This document shows positions 1 through 10,629 of a stretch of DNA of 64,000 bases, piece after piece. Origin of the DNA: Agapanthus africanus (lineage: Eukaryota > Streptophyta > Magnoliopsida > Asparagales > Amaryllidaceae); assembly GCA_030015575.1 (NCBI GenBank), contig JASDDO010000006.1, forward strand, positions 102,416,045-102,480,044. The letters are read 5' to 3'. Made by a program: the position numbers and the translations under genes. The stretch's first letter is position 1; every line of letters begins with the position of its first letter. The notes under the pieces were generated by a model that ran no database searches, was not told the origin of the DNA, and saw only the letters and a program-made list of their open reading frames with translations.

Positions 1-2791
1 CTCGGATCAACTGTATCTTCGCTGTCGTCTCCTCAACAAGCTGCGGCCCCAAAATGCTGCTCTCGCTGAGCTCTGTCCAACAAACAGGCGATCTGCATCT
101 CCTCCCATACAATGTCTCGAAAGGTGCCATCTGAATAGTATCCTGGAAGCTGTTGTTGTAGGAGAACTCCACTAGAGGTAAATGACGATCCCAGCTACCA
201 CCAAAGTCTAAAACGCACGCTCTGAGCATGTCCTCGAGTGTCTGAATGGTCCGCTCTGACTGTCCGTCTGTCTGCGGATGAAACGCTGTGCTGAAGCTCA
301 AACGAGTGCCCAAAGCCTCCTGAAGTCTCTGCCAAAGTCGGCTGGTGAACTGAGTTCCTCGATCTGACACGATACAAGTCGGTACGCCATGTAGTCGCAC
401 GATCTCGTCAATATAGAGCTGAGCATACTGAGCGAAGCTGAAAGTCGTCTTCACTGGCAGGAAGTGAGCCGCTTTCGTCAATCTATCCACGATCACCCAG
501 ATGGAGTCGTACCCTCGACTGGTCCTGGGTAGACCCACAACGAAATCCATCGAAATCTGCTCCCATTTCCACTCTGGAATGGGTAACGGCTGCAGCTCTC
601 CTGCGGGCCTCTGGTGCTCGGCCTTGACTTGCTGACAAGTCAGGCATCTCGAAACGAACTCCGCAATGTCCCTCTTCATCCCGTCCCACCAGTAGGTCTC
701 TCTCATATCATGGTACATCTTGGTGGAACCGGGGTGGACACTATACACTGATCGGTGTGCCTCCTCAAGAATGTCGCGCCGTAATCCATCAGCATCTGGT
801 ACGCACAGTCTAGATCCATATCGTAAAATCCCCTGATCGTCAACCACGAACTCGGAAAATCTGCCCTGCCCCATCTGTGCCATGATCTCTGAGCAACGGT
901 CGTCACTGCGCTGCGCCTCATATATACGGTCAAGCAACTGTGGGCGTGCACGAACATGCGCGAGCTGTCCCCCTGCCTGAGTGAACTCGAACTCAACTCG
1001 GCTGTCGCATAACATCTGCCAATCTGCTGACGACTGCCTCTGCACTGCGCGCAAAAAGGATAGAGTACCCCCGGGCCTCCTACTCAACGCATCTGCCACC
1101 ACATTCGCCTTGCCGGGGTGATATAAGATCTCGCAGTCGTAGTCTTTCACCAACTCCATCCAACGACGCTGTCTGAGGTTCAGGTCTCGCTGCTGAAATA
1201 TGTACTTTAAGCTCTTGTGATCGGTGAATATCTGACATGACTCGCCGTAAAGGTAATGTCGCCAAATCTTCAGTGCAAAGACCACTGCAGCCATCTCCAA
1301 ATCATGAGTGGGGTAGTTCTGTTCATGCTTCTTCAACTGCCGAGAAGCGTAAGCGATCACCCGGCCATGCTGCATCAATACGCATCCTAATCCCACTCGC
1401 GAAGCATCACAGTAGACAATAAATCCGCCTGATCCCGAAGGTAAAGATAATACCGGCGCCGTAGTCAAACATGTCCGCAGCTGCTGAAAACTGCGCTCGC
1501 ACTCCTCCGTCCAGACGAAAGGAACTCCCTTCCGGGTCAAACAGGTCAACGGTGCAGCTATACGGGAGAAGTCCTGAACAAAACGCCTGTAGTAGCCCGC
1601 CAAGCCTAGAAAACTACGGATCTCAGTAACCGATGTAGGTCGGGGCCACTGCTGAACAGCCTCAATCTTCTTCGGGTCTACACAAATGTCGTCTCTCGTA
1701 ACCACGTGACCCAAGAATCCGATGCTGTCCAGCCAGAAAGCACACTTGGAGAACTTCGCGAACAGCTGGTGCTCCCTCAGAGTCTGTAACGTAATCCGCA
1801 AGTGCTGCTCGTGCTCCTCTCTGCTCCGGGAGTACACCAAGATATCGTCGATAAACACGATGATGAACAAGTCAAGATACGGCCTGAATGTACGGTTCAT
1901 CAAATCCATAAATGCTGCTGGGGCGTTGGTGAGTCCGAACGACATCACCAAAAACTCGTAGTGGCCATAGCGTGTACGGAAAGCTGTCCTCAGTATATCC
2001 TCCTGTCGAACTCGCAGCTGATGGTATCCTGATCGCAAGTCGATCCTCGAAAAATACCCCGCACCCTGAAGCTGGTCGAACAAATCATCAATGCGCGGCA
2101 ACGGATATCTGTTCCGAACGGTAACTTTGTTCAGCTGGCGGTAGTCGATACATAAGCGCAAACTTCCATCCTTCTTCTTGACAAACAGGACCGGAGCACC
2201 CCACGGAGAAACACTCGGTCGAATAAGCCCCTTGTCCAACAAATCCTGCAACTGATCCTTCAGCTCTCGAAGCTCTGCCGGGGCCATCCGATAAGGCGGT
2301 ATAGAAATAGGCCCCGAACCGGGAATCAAATCAATGCAGAACTCAACATCGCTCTCAGGAGGTAGCCCCGGTAGCTCAGCAGGGAAAACATCAGGGATCT
2401 CACAAACTACCGGGACCCGGTCCAACGGAACATCTGCAGCTCGAGTATCACAAATAGACGCTAAGAATCCCTGACATCCCTTCCGCAAGAGCTGACCAGC
2501 GCGAAGAGAAGAAATTAAGCTGGGAAGGGCGACACTGCGGTCTCCCTGAATAACAAGGACTGGCTCTCCCGGAAAGCTAAATCTGACTGCCTTCTCACGG
2601 CAGTCCACCGAGGCATAACAAGTGGCTAGCCAATCCATGCCCAGAAGCACATCAAAGTCCAACATATCGAGGAGTATCAAATCAACTGATGAATCCCTCT
2701 CCCCGATACGAACGAAACACAAACGAAATACAAACCGAGCGACAAACGACTCGCCTACCGGAGTAACAACAACAAGCGGCTGATCTAACGA
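1..2791 (-). CDS. pol: Ty3/gypsy pol of element G1: protease tail, RT, RNase H, integrase (3' end off window)
   Basis: This frame encodes the replication enzymes of a gypsy retrotransposon: reverse transcriptase-RNase H copies the RNA and integrase inserts the DNA. Reading leftwards I see the second protease motif (LLGMDWL, about 2640), the RT core with the catalytic FIDDILVYS (about 1845), the RNase H start (YCDAS, about 1415) and DALSR (about 1085), the integrase zinc-binding segment ([12 protein letters not shown], about 630), and the integrase catalytic residues in SMDF, SDRGTQF and GQSER. I translated eleven stretches between 2640 and 1; all lie in one frame with no stop, so it appears open to the window edge. 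It is in the -1 frame relative to gag upstream, starting around 2791 where gag stops at 2785-2787. Either one base was lost or a frameshift joins the two. The integrase C-terminus, where a chromodomain would sit, is outside the window. Confidence 0.93.
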
Positions 2792-4197
2792 CGCGACTCA
2801 CGGCCCAACATCGGTGCAAAGTGTGTAGATACATACGAATGTGTGGAAACTGGGTCGAATAATACCCGGGCGTCGAAAGAACAAACTGGCAAGGTACCTG
2901 TCACAACGGCATTGGATGCCTGCGCATCCTGCGGTGTCAAAGCAAATACTCGGGCCTGTCCTCCACCGATAGCGGGCTGACCTCGACCTCGGCCTCTGCC
3001 TCCTCTTCCTCTCTGAACAGGACCGCCGCGTCCACGGCCTCTCGGTGCACCTAACTGGCGTGGAGCATCGCCTGGGGTAGGAAGTAAGGCTCTCTGAGGA
3101 GGGGGTGGTGATGGTGGTAGGGTCACGTGCGGAACTGTCGCTGCTCCCTGTCGTCTCACCGGGCAGTCTCTGACAAGATGGTGCAAACTCCCGCACCCAA
3201 AACATCCTGGCGACGGCTGCTGCCCCTGGGGATAAGAACCATATAACTGTCCCCGCCCAAATCCTCTGCCAGGCCTATCTCTCGGAAAGAATCTGGCGCG
3301 CTGTCTCTGAGACGGTACATCGGTGCGAATCCTCTTCGGCCCAGAAACGGCCGAAGTCCGCGATATGCGTGCCTCCATCCGCAATGCTGTATCCATAGCA
3401 GCTGAATAAGTGTCGTAGTGCTGGGCGCCAATGGCAAGATATAGCTGGGCATCAAGTCCCTGTACGAACCTCTTCACCATCTTCTCCTCGGTATCCACCA
3501 AATACTGAGCATATCGGGATAACTGTGTAAACTGGATGTCATACTCAGACACCGTCATCCCAGGTATCTTGACTAAGGCCTCGAAGCTACGAGCTCTGGC
3601 ATCACGAACGCTCTCTGGAAGGAAACGGGCTAGAAAGACCGCTGTAAACTCGGCCCAAGTCATAGGCGGTAGGTCTGCAGCTCGACCTCTCAAGACTGAC
3701 TCCCACCATGTCTGCGCGAGACCCTCTAGTCGGAAACTCGCAAGCTCTACCCATCGATCATCCGAACATCTCAGCGAACGGCAGATCCTGGCTAAACTGT
3801 CAAGGAACGTCTGTGGGTCCTCTGCTGCCTCGGTGCCGGTGAATACTGGAGGTCTCAGCCTCATGAAATCCTGTAGTGAAACCGGAATGGCCACGGTGGT
3901 AGTAGTAGGAGCAGGTATCATGGTCGTCTGTGAGGTAGTAGGTACGTCATCCGGCCTCGGTGTACGATTGGCTGCAACTAGGGATCCTACCATCTGACGC
4001 AGCTCCTGCATGCCTCCCATCATCTGTCGCAACTCCTCCATACCGGTCTCGAGCCTATCCATACGGCCTGGGGAAGGTGGATCGGTCTGTCCCTGTGGCG
4101 TAGGCATACCACCCTGCTCAGTCCTAGTCTCGGACGAGCCAGCTCGAATCTCGTCTCTGGCGGCAGCCCTTTGTGCCCTCGTAGCCTTCGGCGGCAT
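2785..4197 (-). CDS. gag: Ty3/gypsy Gag with N-terminal protease half (element G1), 470 aa
   Basis: Gag forms the virus-like particle and binds the element RNA. The protein begins [10 protein letters not shown]. Residues 100-290 carry the retrotransposon gag fold, with the WWESVLRG and [10 protein letters not shown] motifs. A basic, glycine-rich stretch leads to a CCHC zinc knuckle at residues 332-345 (C-x2-C-x4-H-x4-C), then proline- and RGRG-rich linkers. The protease begins near residue 440, but its active site, normally D-S/T-G in this family, reads D-P-V at residues 448-450 followed by STHSYVS. Loss of the glycine should disable the enzyme. The frame ends in TAG just after the LGRES motif, where the family usually continues into pol. 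The start is the first ATG after the PBS and leader and matches the usual gypsy Gag N-terminus. Confidence 0.93.
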   Translation of the reverse strand: MPPKATRAQRAAARDEIRAGSSETRTEQGGMPTPQGQTDPPSPGRMDRLETGMEELRQMMGGMQELRQMVGSLVAANRTPRPDDVPTTSQTTMIPAPTTTTVAIPVSLQDFMRLRPPVFTGTEAAEDPQTFLDSLARICRSLRCSDDRWVELASFRLEGLAQTWWESVLRGRAADLPPMTWAEFTAVFLARFLPESVRDARARSFEALVKIPGMTVSEYDIQFTQLSRYAQYLVDTEEKMVKRFVQGLDAQLYLAIGAQHYDTYSAAMDTALRMEARISRTSAVSGPKRIRTDVPSQRQRARFFPRDRPGRGFGRGQLYGSYPQGQQPSPGCFGCGSLHHLVRDCPVRRQGAATVPHVTLPPSPPPPQRALLPTPGDAPRQLGAPRGRGRGGPVQRGRGGRGRGRGQPAIGGGQARVFALTPQDAQASNAVVTGTLPVCSFDARVLFDPVSTHSYVSTHFAPMLGRESRR

Positions 4198-4433
4198 AGT
4201 GGCTGTTACAGGAAAACGGATAGTAAGGACAGTGCAATAAGATCATAGGATACACGGAATTGAAGAAGGAATTTTCAAGCAAGTATATCCTAAAGTCACT
4301 TAGGCGGAGTACCGTATCGTAAGTATGCCGCGGACATACGCACGCTACGTTACCCTGCTTAAGTCACTTACTCCATCTACCAAGGGTCATCCTACACTCA
4401 CAAAGGTAAAACCTATCGCTCTGATACCAACTT
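4198..4433 (-). other. G1 5' leader with tRNA-Met primer-binding site
   Basis: A 236-bp untranslated leader lies between the 5' LTR and gag. The primer-binding site occupies 4418-4429: on the minus strand it reads TGGTATCAGAGC, the complement of the 3' end of plant initiator tRNA-Met. It is separated by a few bases from the LTR end TGACA. I see no other gene or repeat here. Confidence 0.9.
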
Positions 4434-7400
4434 TGTCACGACCCGCAGGGTACGGAACGTGACTGGCACTTAAGTTTACGAAACGTCTAAAGGCGTCCGT
4501 AAAATAAGTAAGCCAAAGCCCAGAAAACAAAACCCATTAAGCAAAGAGTGAAGAAAACCCAATCATTTGAAAGCAAGTTTATCAAATAAGTCATGAAAAA
4601 CACTTTTAAAAACAATACCAATTTTTCCCGAAAATTTCGGCAGAGTCTCCTTTGTAAATACTGGCCCCCAAAAATGGGTACAACAAAATATATACATGAA
4701 TCCAACAAAATAGGGCATCCCCAAGCGGGAGCTAGCTCTTCGCCATACGGCGGTCACAAATCCCACGCAATGTAAATGACAACAAGCATAATAAAGCATA
4801 AGGAAGCATGAAAAAGCAGCATGTCGGCTCAAGTGAGCTCGACCCCAAATACAGTATAAAATCCACAAACCTCACAGTCTCATCTCTAGGTCAATATACA
4901 ATAATCTGGTAGAACAGTAGATGGAGTACACTAGATACAAGAATATACAAGGTGGTACAAAAAATAACATAACCCACCTATGAGCAAATCTCGAGCTCAG
5001 GCAAAAGAGACAAAAGAACAAGTGCGCCCGCCGCTACTGAACTGACGGAGCGGACCTGCAAAAGACTGTGGCACAACGGGGGTGAGTTGCCAACTCGTGA
5101 GTAATAAATAACATCTACAAAGGCTATCGTATGCATGCACACAAGCATCCTAGCATCTATAAAACAGGTATGACTGGATGCACTAGCAGGTGTGTATATA
5201 ACATCAGTGTACTAATATGTATGCAACATGAATATCTGAGGTCTCAATAGGTATATATATAAGAAATATTTTATCTCTTTTTGTTTTTGAAACTCTTTTA
5301 GAATGCCAGCATAATGTCAATGAATCGACGAAAATCGGTGTCCAGCAACGACACCCAAAAAGCTGTCTCAAATCACATAAATGTATCTCTGGCCTCAGCC
5401 GTCCGGCTGACCCATCTCAAATATCAATATCTCATCATCCAGCGGCCACGGTCGGTATCCTCTGGATATCCGCCGTCCCAAACAGTCACCGGTAGGTAAT
5501 CCATCCCCTGCCAGGCTCAACGTCATCACCACATTCCTCTTGCCCCGGGGTACCTTACCGGGCCCACCATGTACCCGTGCCGGTTCCTCCACTCCTCGAC
5601 ACGGATTTCCAAATCCACAGCAAACTCATGGTGGACGACACTTACATCACTAGAAAACCGCAATTTTACATATTTTAAAAATATAATAAGTTTAGAAATT
5701 TTGCGGCTTTTCCCCGAAATCCAGCAATATCATAAAATCTCCAGAAATCCACATAAGTGCATATATCAATGATAATGAATGCGTATGATATCAATAATTA
5801 AGTTGCGATGTGTGATTAATATATTAAGCATGAACAATTAATATGATGAAGTACATGCACATGAATTAGCAATACTACGGTTTCATTTTTAAGGAATTAA
5901 AGGCAATAGTACCAGTTTAAGTATCAATTAGTAAAAGGTTTCAATTTAAAAGTTATCTAGTGTGGTGGCATGGCAATTACCAGGGTGTGTGTGTAAACAT
6001 GAATAGTGCTCGTGCTGCATATAAAAACCTGGTAATGGTGCATGTGTCCTACAATTGAGTTTGCTTATATGGATATAACATATTGATCTAATTGCAGCAA
6101 TTATCATGCCAGTATTATTATTCTAATGTCACAAGTGATTATCCAATTTACTATTTTCCAGTTTACTAAATCTATCGGGCGACTTGCGCCATCTAAACGA
6201 TCGTCCCCCGTAGATGTTAAATCTACTCACCGGGATCCCTGGCTAGCTGTGTCCAATCACCGCCTTTCCCTTTCGCGCCGCGTCTGACGTCTCCGCGACC
6301 GAACCTGGAATTTACATCAATACCCAACATAAGGTTACCTATCAAGAACTACGCAAAACCCCAACGAAACTACTAAAGTTCGCTAGCTAAGTACAACGTG
6401 CACAAAGTGCGCGGAACACACGCGAAAATCGCAAAAACTGCCAAAAAACGCCGATTTGGGTCACCCGGCAAAACTAAAACCCGACTACCCAAAAACCGCA
6501 CTCACGCATCCTAAAAGTCGTAGGACAAGCCATTACAATCATCAAGATATCAAAAATAGTCCATCACATAATTTATATAAAAATCTAGTAAGCATATACA
6601 TACCAAAAAATCGGTGCAACGTCGCCGATTTGCGACAAAACGACTACAATCAAGCATACTCACCCAAGCACACTACAAGCAATCCACACACACTAATTAC
6701 AACACATTAACCATGCTCCAAAACCTATATTCCACAACCAAACCCTTTCTTGATTTTTAAAAATAGCAATTGCAAATCAAAATCCACACTTGAAAAACTT
6801 AATTTAACACTACAAAAGCCCACTTAAGGAAATTAACCTCTTAGGTTAGGTTAGCAAAACACTAGATAACAATTTAGGTTCAATTAACTAAATAATGCTT
6901 TCTAAAACTTAATCAACTCACTAATCATGTTTCAAATACCATTTCCATACAAAAACCTTTTCTTGAAAATCCTAAAAAGTAATTTCACACTTCTAAATTT
7001 AACCAAATTAGCATAATTGGAAACTATATAAACAAGTTAACCATATAAATTAGTTAATTAACAACTAGATTAACTACAAAACAACTTAATTAATTATCAT
7101 GGCTTCAAAACCCTAATTTAAACAAACTACTCTTTTAAACTAGATTAGAAATAAGCTAACTTTTAACACTAACCATACAATTAAAGGAATTTTTAGCAAA
7201 AGAAAGCAACTTGATGAGAATTATACCTCTTGATCAATGGATCAAGCAAGAGAATTTGCTCCAATTGATGGCCTCAACACCAAGGTCCAAGCAAGAATGG
7301 CTAAGGATAATGATAGCATAAGGATTTTTGTTTGGATTTTTGAATTAAATCATGGATTTTGATGTATTTCTTGAAGAAATTGAAGAAAAATGAAAAGAAA

Positions 7401-8090
7401 AGAGAGGAAGAAGAGGGTGTGCAGGAATTTCGGCCAGAATGAGGTATGGGGGAGGGTGTGGGCAAGTGGGGAAAGTCATGGTCAAGTCCACAAAAGTCAA
7501 TGTATCATACATTATCCATTTTAATTAAAATAATACCATAAACTATCAAATTAACTCAAGAAAGAAACCAAGAAGAGAGAGGCCAGAAATTTCTGGTCTC
7601 ACACAAGGTGGGGCTGTCCTAGGGCTGAGGAAAAAGAGAGAGGGGTTTTACAAAAGAAATTTTATGCAAAAAGGCCCCCTACAACTCAAAAATTGCAAGT
7701 TTTAGCCCAAAATTCAATAATTTCGTTTCAAATCATAAAAATTTGAAAAAAATCAAAATAAATTACTAAAAATTCATGTTATCACTAGAATATAATTATC
7801 ATAATTTTAGAGATTAAAATCAGCCCGGAAAAATTTGTATTTATCGCTTATTTAATGTATTTTCTTACCGGCTTAAAATAATATTAAAAAAATGAAAAAT
7901 AGGGAAAAATTTTTAAATGACCAAAATTTCATAATTAACTCATTAGCTACTAAAAACAAGTAATTACCTATCCATTTAAGGTATAATTAGCCCTAAACTG
8001 CAAAATATCGAGAAAGACGGTTTTCGGAAAAAATACCGAATTTTCACCGAATTTCAAGAAAACACCAAAACGACTTTTCAAGACGCTACA
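4434..8090 (-). repeat. 5' LTR of gypsy element G1 (3657 bp)
   Basis: On the minus strand the LTR begins TGTAGCGTCT at 8090 and ends GTCGTGACA at 4434, directly before the primer-binding site, so both TG and CA ends are present. It is long even for gypsy LTRs and AT-rich in its U3 half. It shares short blocks with the gypsy LTRs at 9771, 38521, 60361 and 62880. The five bases outside it on the right (8091-8095, gtctg) are the expected target-site duplication; the partner is off the window. The many short open frames inside are not genes. Confidence 0.88.
5066..5100 (-). promoter_or_regulatory. 35-nt invariant block of gypsy LTRs (G1 copy)
   Basis: Read in LTR orientation, this contains AGTTGGCAACT, then ACCCCCGTTGTGCCACAG. 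The identical 35 nt occur in three other gypsy LTRs of the window that differ widely around it. A TTTGCAGGT-like sequence follows, resembling a splice acceptor. The function is unknown; candidates are a transcription start element, an RNA signal or a splice acceptor region. Confidence 0.6.
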
Positions 8091-9770
8091 GTCTGTCCCA
8101 CAGCCGTTAGTACGTCGTACTTGGGATAGTATGCGGGTGCTCGTTAGGTTACGAGTACACTGGACAGGACTCGTCGGGAACTGTTGGTTGGTAATATACC
8201 TATCGTCAGTTATCAGTTCCCAGGTGACATGAGAACAGCTTAGTCCGCTGACTTGACACTGTCACTTCGCCTCGAGTGTGTTCCCACTGCACTTTGATTA
8301 CTACCCTACCACGGCTCAGAGGAGTCGTGCAAACAGGTAGTTTTTGGGTGCAGTCCCGAAGCACTTGGAGGCAGTGACGGTTAGACAGGATTCGTCTCTC
8401 CCGGTATTGGGGGTTGACATCGCGCTGTGTCCAGGAGAGCCATTACACGAGTAGTCCCTGGCCAGGGCAAGCGAGATATACTGGTAGGCTTCCAGTGTTA
8501 TCTCAGGGTGTTTTGGGCTACACTCTGACACGACTTGTACCGCTATTAGGGGACTGACGTTCACCGCCCCCCTAGGCCCGCCATGCGATGTATCAGACGA
8601 ACAGACCGGACTGTACGGAGATTGTCACATACAGGCTCAGTAGGAGTGCAGATGGGGTTCACCTCGTCAGTCTTCTTATCGACATCTACCTGGGGACCGT
8701 TACGTACAGCTAGTGCCGCTTGCGGTCTGTGGTTAAACCCACTGCCAGCGTAGTGTCGAGTCTTTAGAGTCCCACACAGAGAGCTATTCGCCTTTAGGCA
8801 AAATGAGTAGAGGTCGCATGGTTTTGCGACAGGGTTCGTTCGCATCCGCGCACTTGTGGAAGTTTGCTGTCCGGACAGTTTATACTAGCGGGCTTTGGTT
8901 TAAGCCGGATCCTAGTATATGATTTGAGATTGGTTTTTCTCATTGTGTTCGTGTTCCTCGGATCACGAATGCGGGTGCGTATGCACAGTTGCTTGAGATT
9001 GAGGGAGAGGACCTTGTTTAGGGTTAATGACTATTGTCATTTTATTAACCCTATTGCTTTTGTGTGTATTATTGTTAATTAATAATTAGCTTAATTATTG
9101 TGCATGGTTGTTGTTGTTGACCTTTTGACTTCATTGACTTGTTGACCAAGTTGACAATTTGACCATGATCATTTCATTTGGAAGATGCTCTTTGATCCTT
9201 GCAATTTGCATTAATAAATGAAATGATAATGGTCACCTCTTGATTAAACCATGACAATTTTCTTGCTAATTAATTAATTAAAATAACACACACATATTAG
9301 TGAGAATGGCTCACTAATAATTCACTCTCTCATATCTTTTCTCTCTCTTGCTCATCCTCTCCCTCAAGCTCTCTCCCTCTCATGTGTTGAGAAACAAAAA
9401 AGCTTGAGAAAAACCTTCACTTGATCTTCTCTACTCACTTCTAGGGTTCAAGTCTTAGCATTTCTTGCACTCTAGTTACTCCTAGCTTGGAGTTGAAGCT
9501 AAAGGTCGAGGCTTTCGGGTGGATCCTTCTTTGACGGAAGAAGACAAGCAAGGTGAGGCCTTTCTACCATTCCGACGAGTAAGGAGAGAAGGAGTTCGAG
9601 CTCAAGGTATAACCTTTCTACAACTTAGCTAGTTGTTAGTTTTCTTTAGCTAGTTTTAGTTTAGTAAAGATCCTCACAAGCAAGGTCCATGTTGCCTAAG
9701 TCATTAAAAATCCAATTTTTATTATGTTTTCCGCCTCCCCGTAAGGACCGGGGTGGGCAACGTGGACTTA
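8091..9770 (+). repeat. Partial copia LTR, family B (right part), interrupted by G1
   Basis: The sequence from ctgtcccaca onward matches the complete family B LTR at 28677-30636 and the reverse complement of the two LTRs of intact element B. It ends with the family's CCGCCTCCCCG...GGACTTACA terminus at 9770. No primer-binding site follows, so it is a 3' LTR or solo LTR. Its first part should lie left of G1, outside the window. A conserved hairpin (8301-8340) and a CCCTGGCCAGGG palindrome (about 8460) lie within it. It has no coding content. Confidence 0.85.
8301..8340 (+). other. Conserved LTR hairpin (family B copy)
   Basis: The outer stem is CTACC/GGTAG, extendable to ACTACC/GGTAGT. The inner stem is CACGGCTC/GAGTCGTG with the small loop AGAG. 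The same design recurs in copia LTR families A, B and D with paired base changes, which indicates a structure kept by selection. Confidence 0.6.
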
Positions 9771-9890
9771 CAGATTTCACATCTACGGGGGTATCGCCCG
9801 CATGGCGTTCTACGTCTGGGCTGATAGGACCTTATAGTGTTCTATATATATATTGCATGTTCATAGTTACTAGCTAGTGCATTGCATACC

Positions 9891-10390
9891 TACTACATAT
9901 ATCACATTGGATCATTGCATTGTAGCTCATTTATATGTGACATGACTTGATACTCATATTTGATACCTATATCACATTGGATCATTGCATTGTAGCTCAA
10001 TTATATGTGACATGACTTGATACTCATATTTGATACCTATATCACATTGGATCATTGCATTATAGCTCATTTATATGTGACATGACTTGATACTCATATT
10101 TGATACCTATATCACATTGGATCATTGCATTGTAGCTCATTTATATGTGACATGACTTGATACTCATATTTGATACCTATATCACATTGGATCATTGCAT
10201 TGTAGCTCATTTATATGTGACATGACTTGATACTCATATTTGATACCTATATCACATTGGATCATTGCATTGTAGCTCATTTATATGTGATATGACTTGA
10301 TACTCATATTTGATACCTATAGCACATTGGATCATTGCATTGTAGCTTATCTATATTTGACATGACTTGATATTCATACCTGGTACACAT
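9891..10390 (+). repeat. 70-bp tandem repeat, seven copies
   Basis: The unit contains ATCACATTGGATCATTGC and CATGACTTGATACTCATA. Copies start at 9901, 9971, 10041, 10111, 10181, 10251 and 10321, exactly 70 bp apart. The first five or six are nearly identical and the last is diverged. It is a minisatellite inside a gypsy LTR, contiguous and without spacers, so not a CRISPR array. Confidence 0.95.
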
Positions 10391-10624
10391 ATCACATCAC
10401 AATTACTTGTATATTTCTTTGATGGTATCAACTTGTACTAGACATAGAGTAGTACCCCCAGACTGTATGATCTGATGATAGTGATACCTGTTATGTGACG
10501 AGATAGTGAGGTATTGACCTGTACCCAGCTTTGGGGATGCCGTACGATGATTTACCGTACGAGCCGATATTGATGATAGATCCGCACTCATACTTGAGGA
10601 TATCTTACGATATGACATTGAGGC

Positions 10625-10629
10625 GAGAT
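10625..10629 (+). repeat. Target-site duplication of copia B, left copy (GAGAT)
   Basis: The five bases before the element match the five after it (20783-20787) exactly, which marks the true insertion ends. Confidence 0.95.

Larger units (their letters stand above)
9771..10629 (+). repeat. Gypsy LTR G5, left segment
   Basis: The block at 9776-9815 (CATCTACGGGGG, ATCGCCCGCATGGCG) matches the G1 LTR near 6200 and the G4 LTR near 39690, both inverted, and so identifies a plus-strand gypsy LTR. The CGTACGATG motifs near 10540 recur in the G3 LTR at 60404. The first part of the LTR is missing because the family B copia LTR ending at 9770 was inserted here. The segment is interrupted at 10629 by copia element B and resumes at 20783. 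Confidence 0.8.

Noticed and set aside
3536-3997. Plus-strand open frame of 153 codons over gag
   Set aside because: It is the antisense shadow of the intact Gag frame on the minus strand; its codons carry no recognisable domain.
9891-10390. CRISPR-like array
   Set aside because: The 70-bp units are contiguous with no unique spacers, and the context is a plant LTR.
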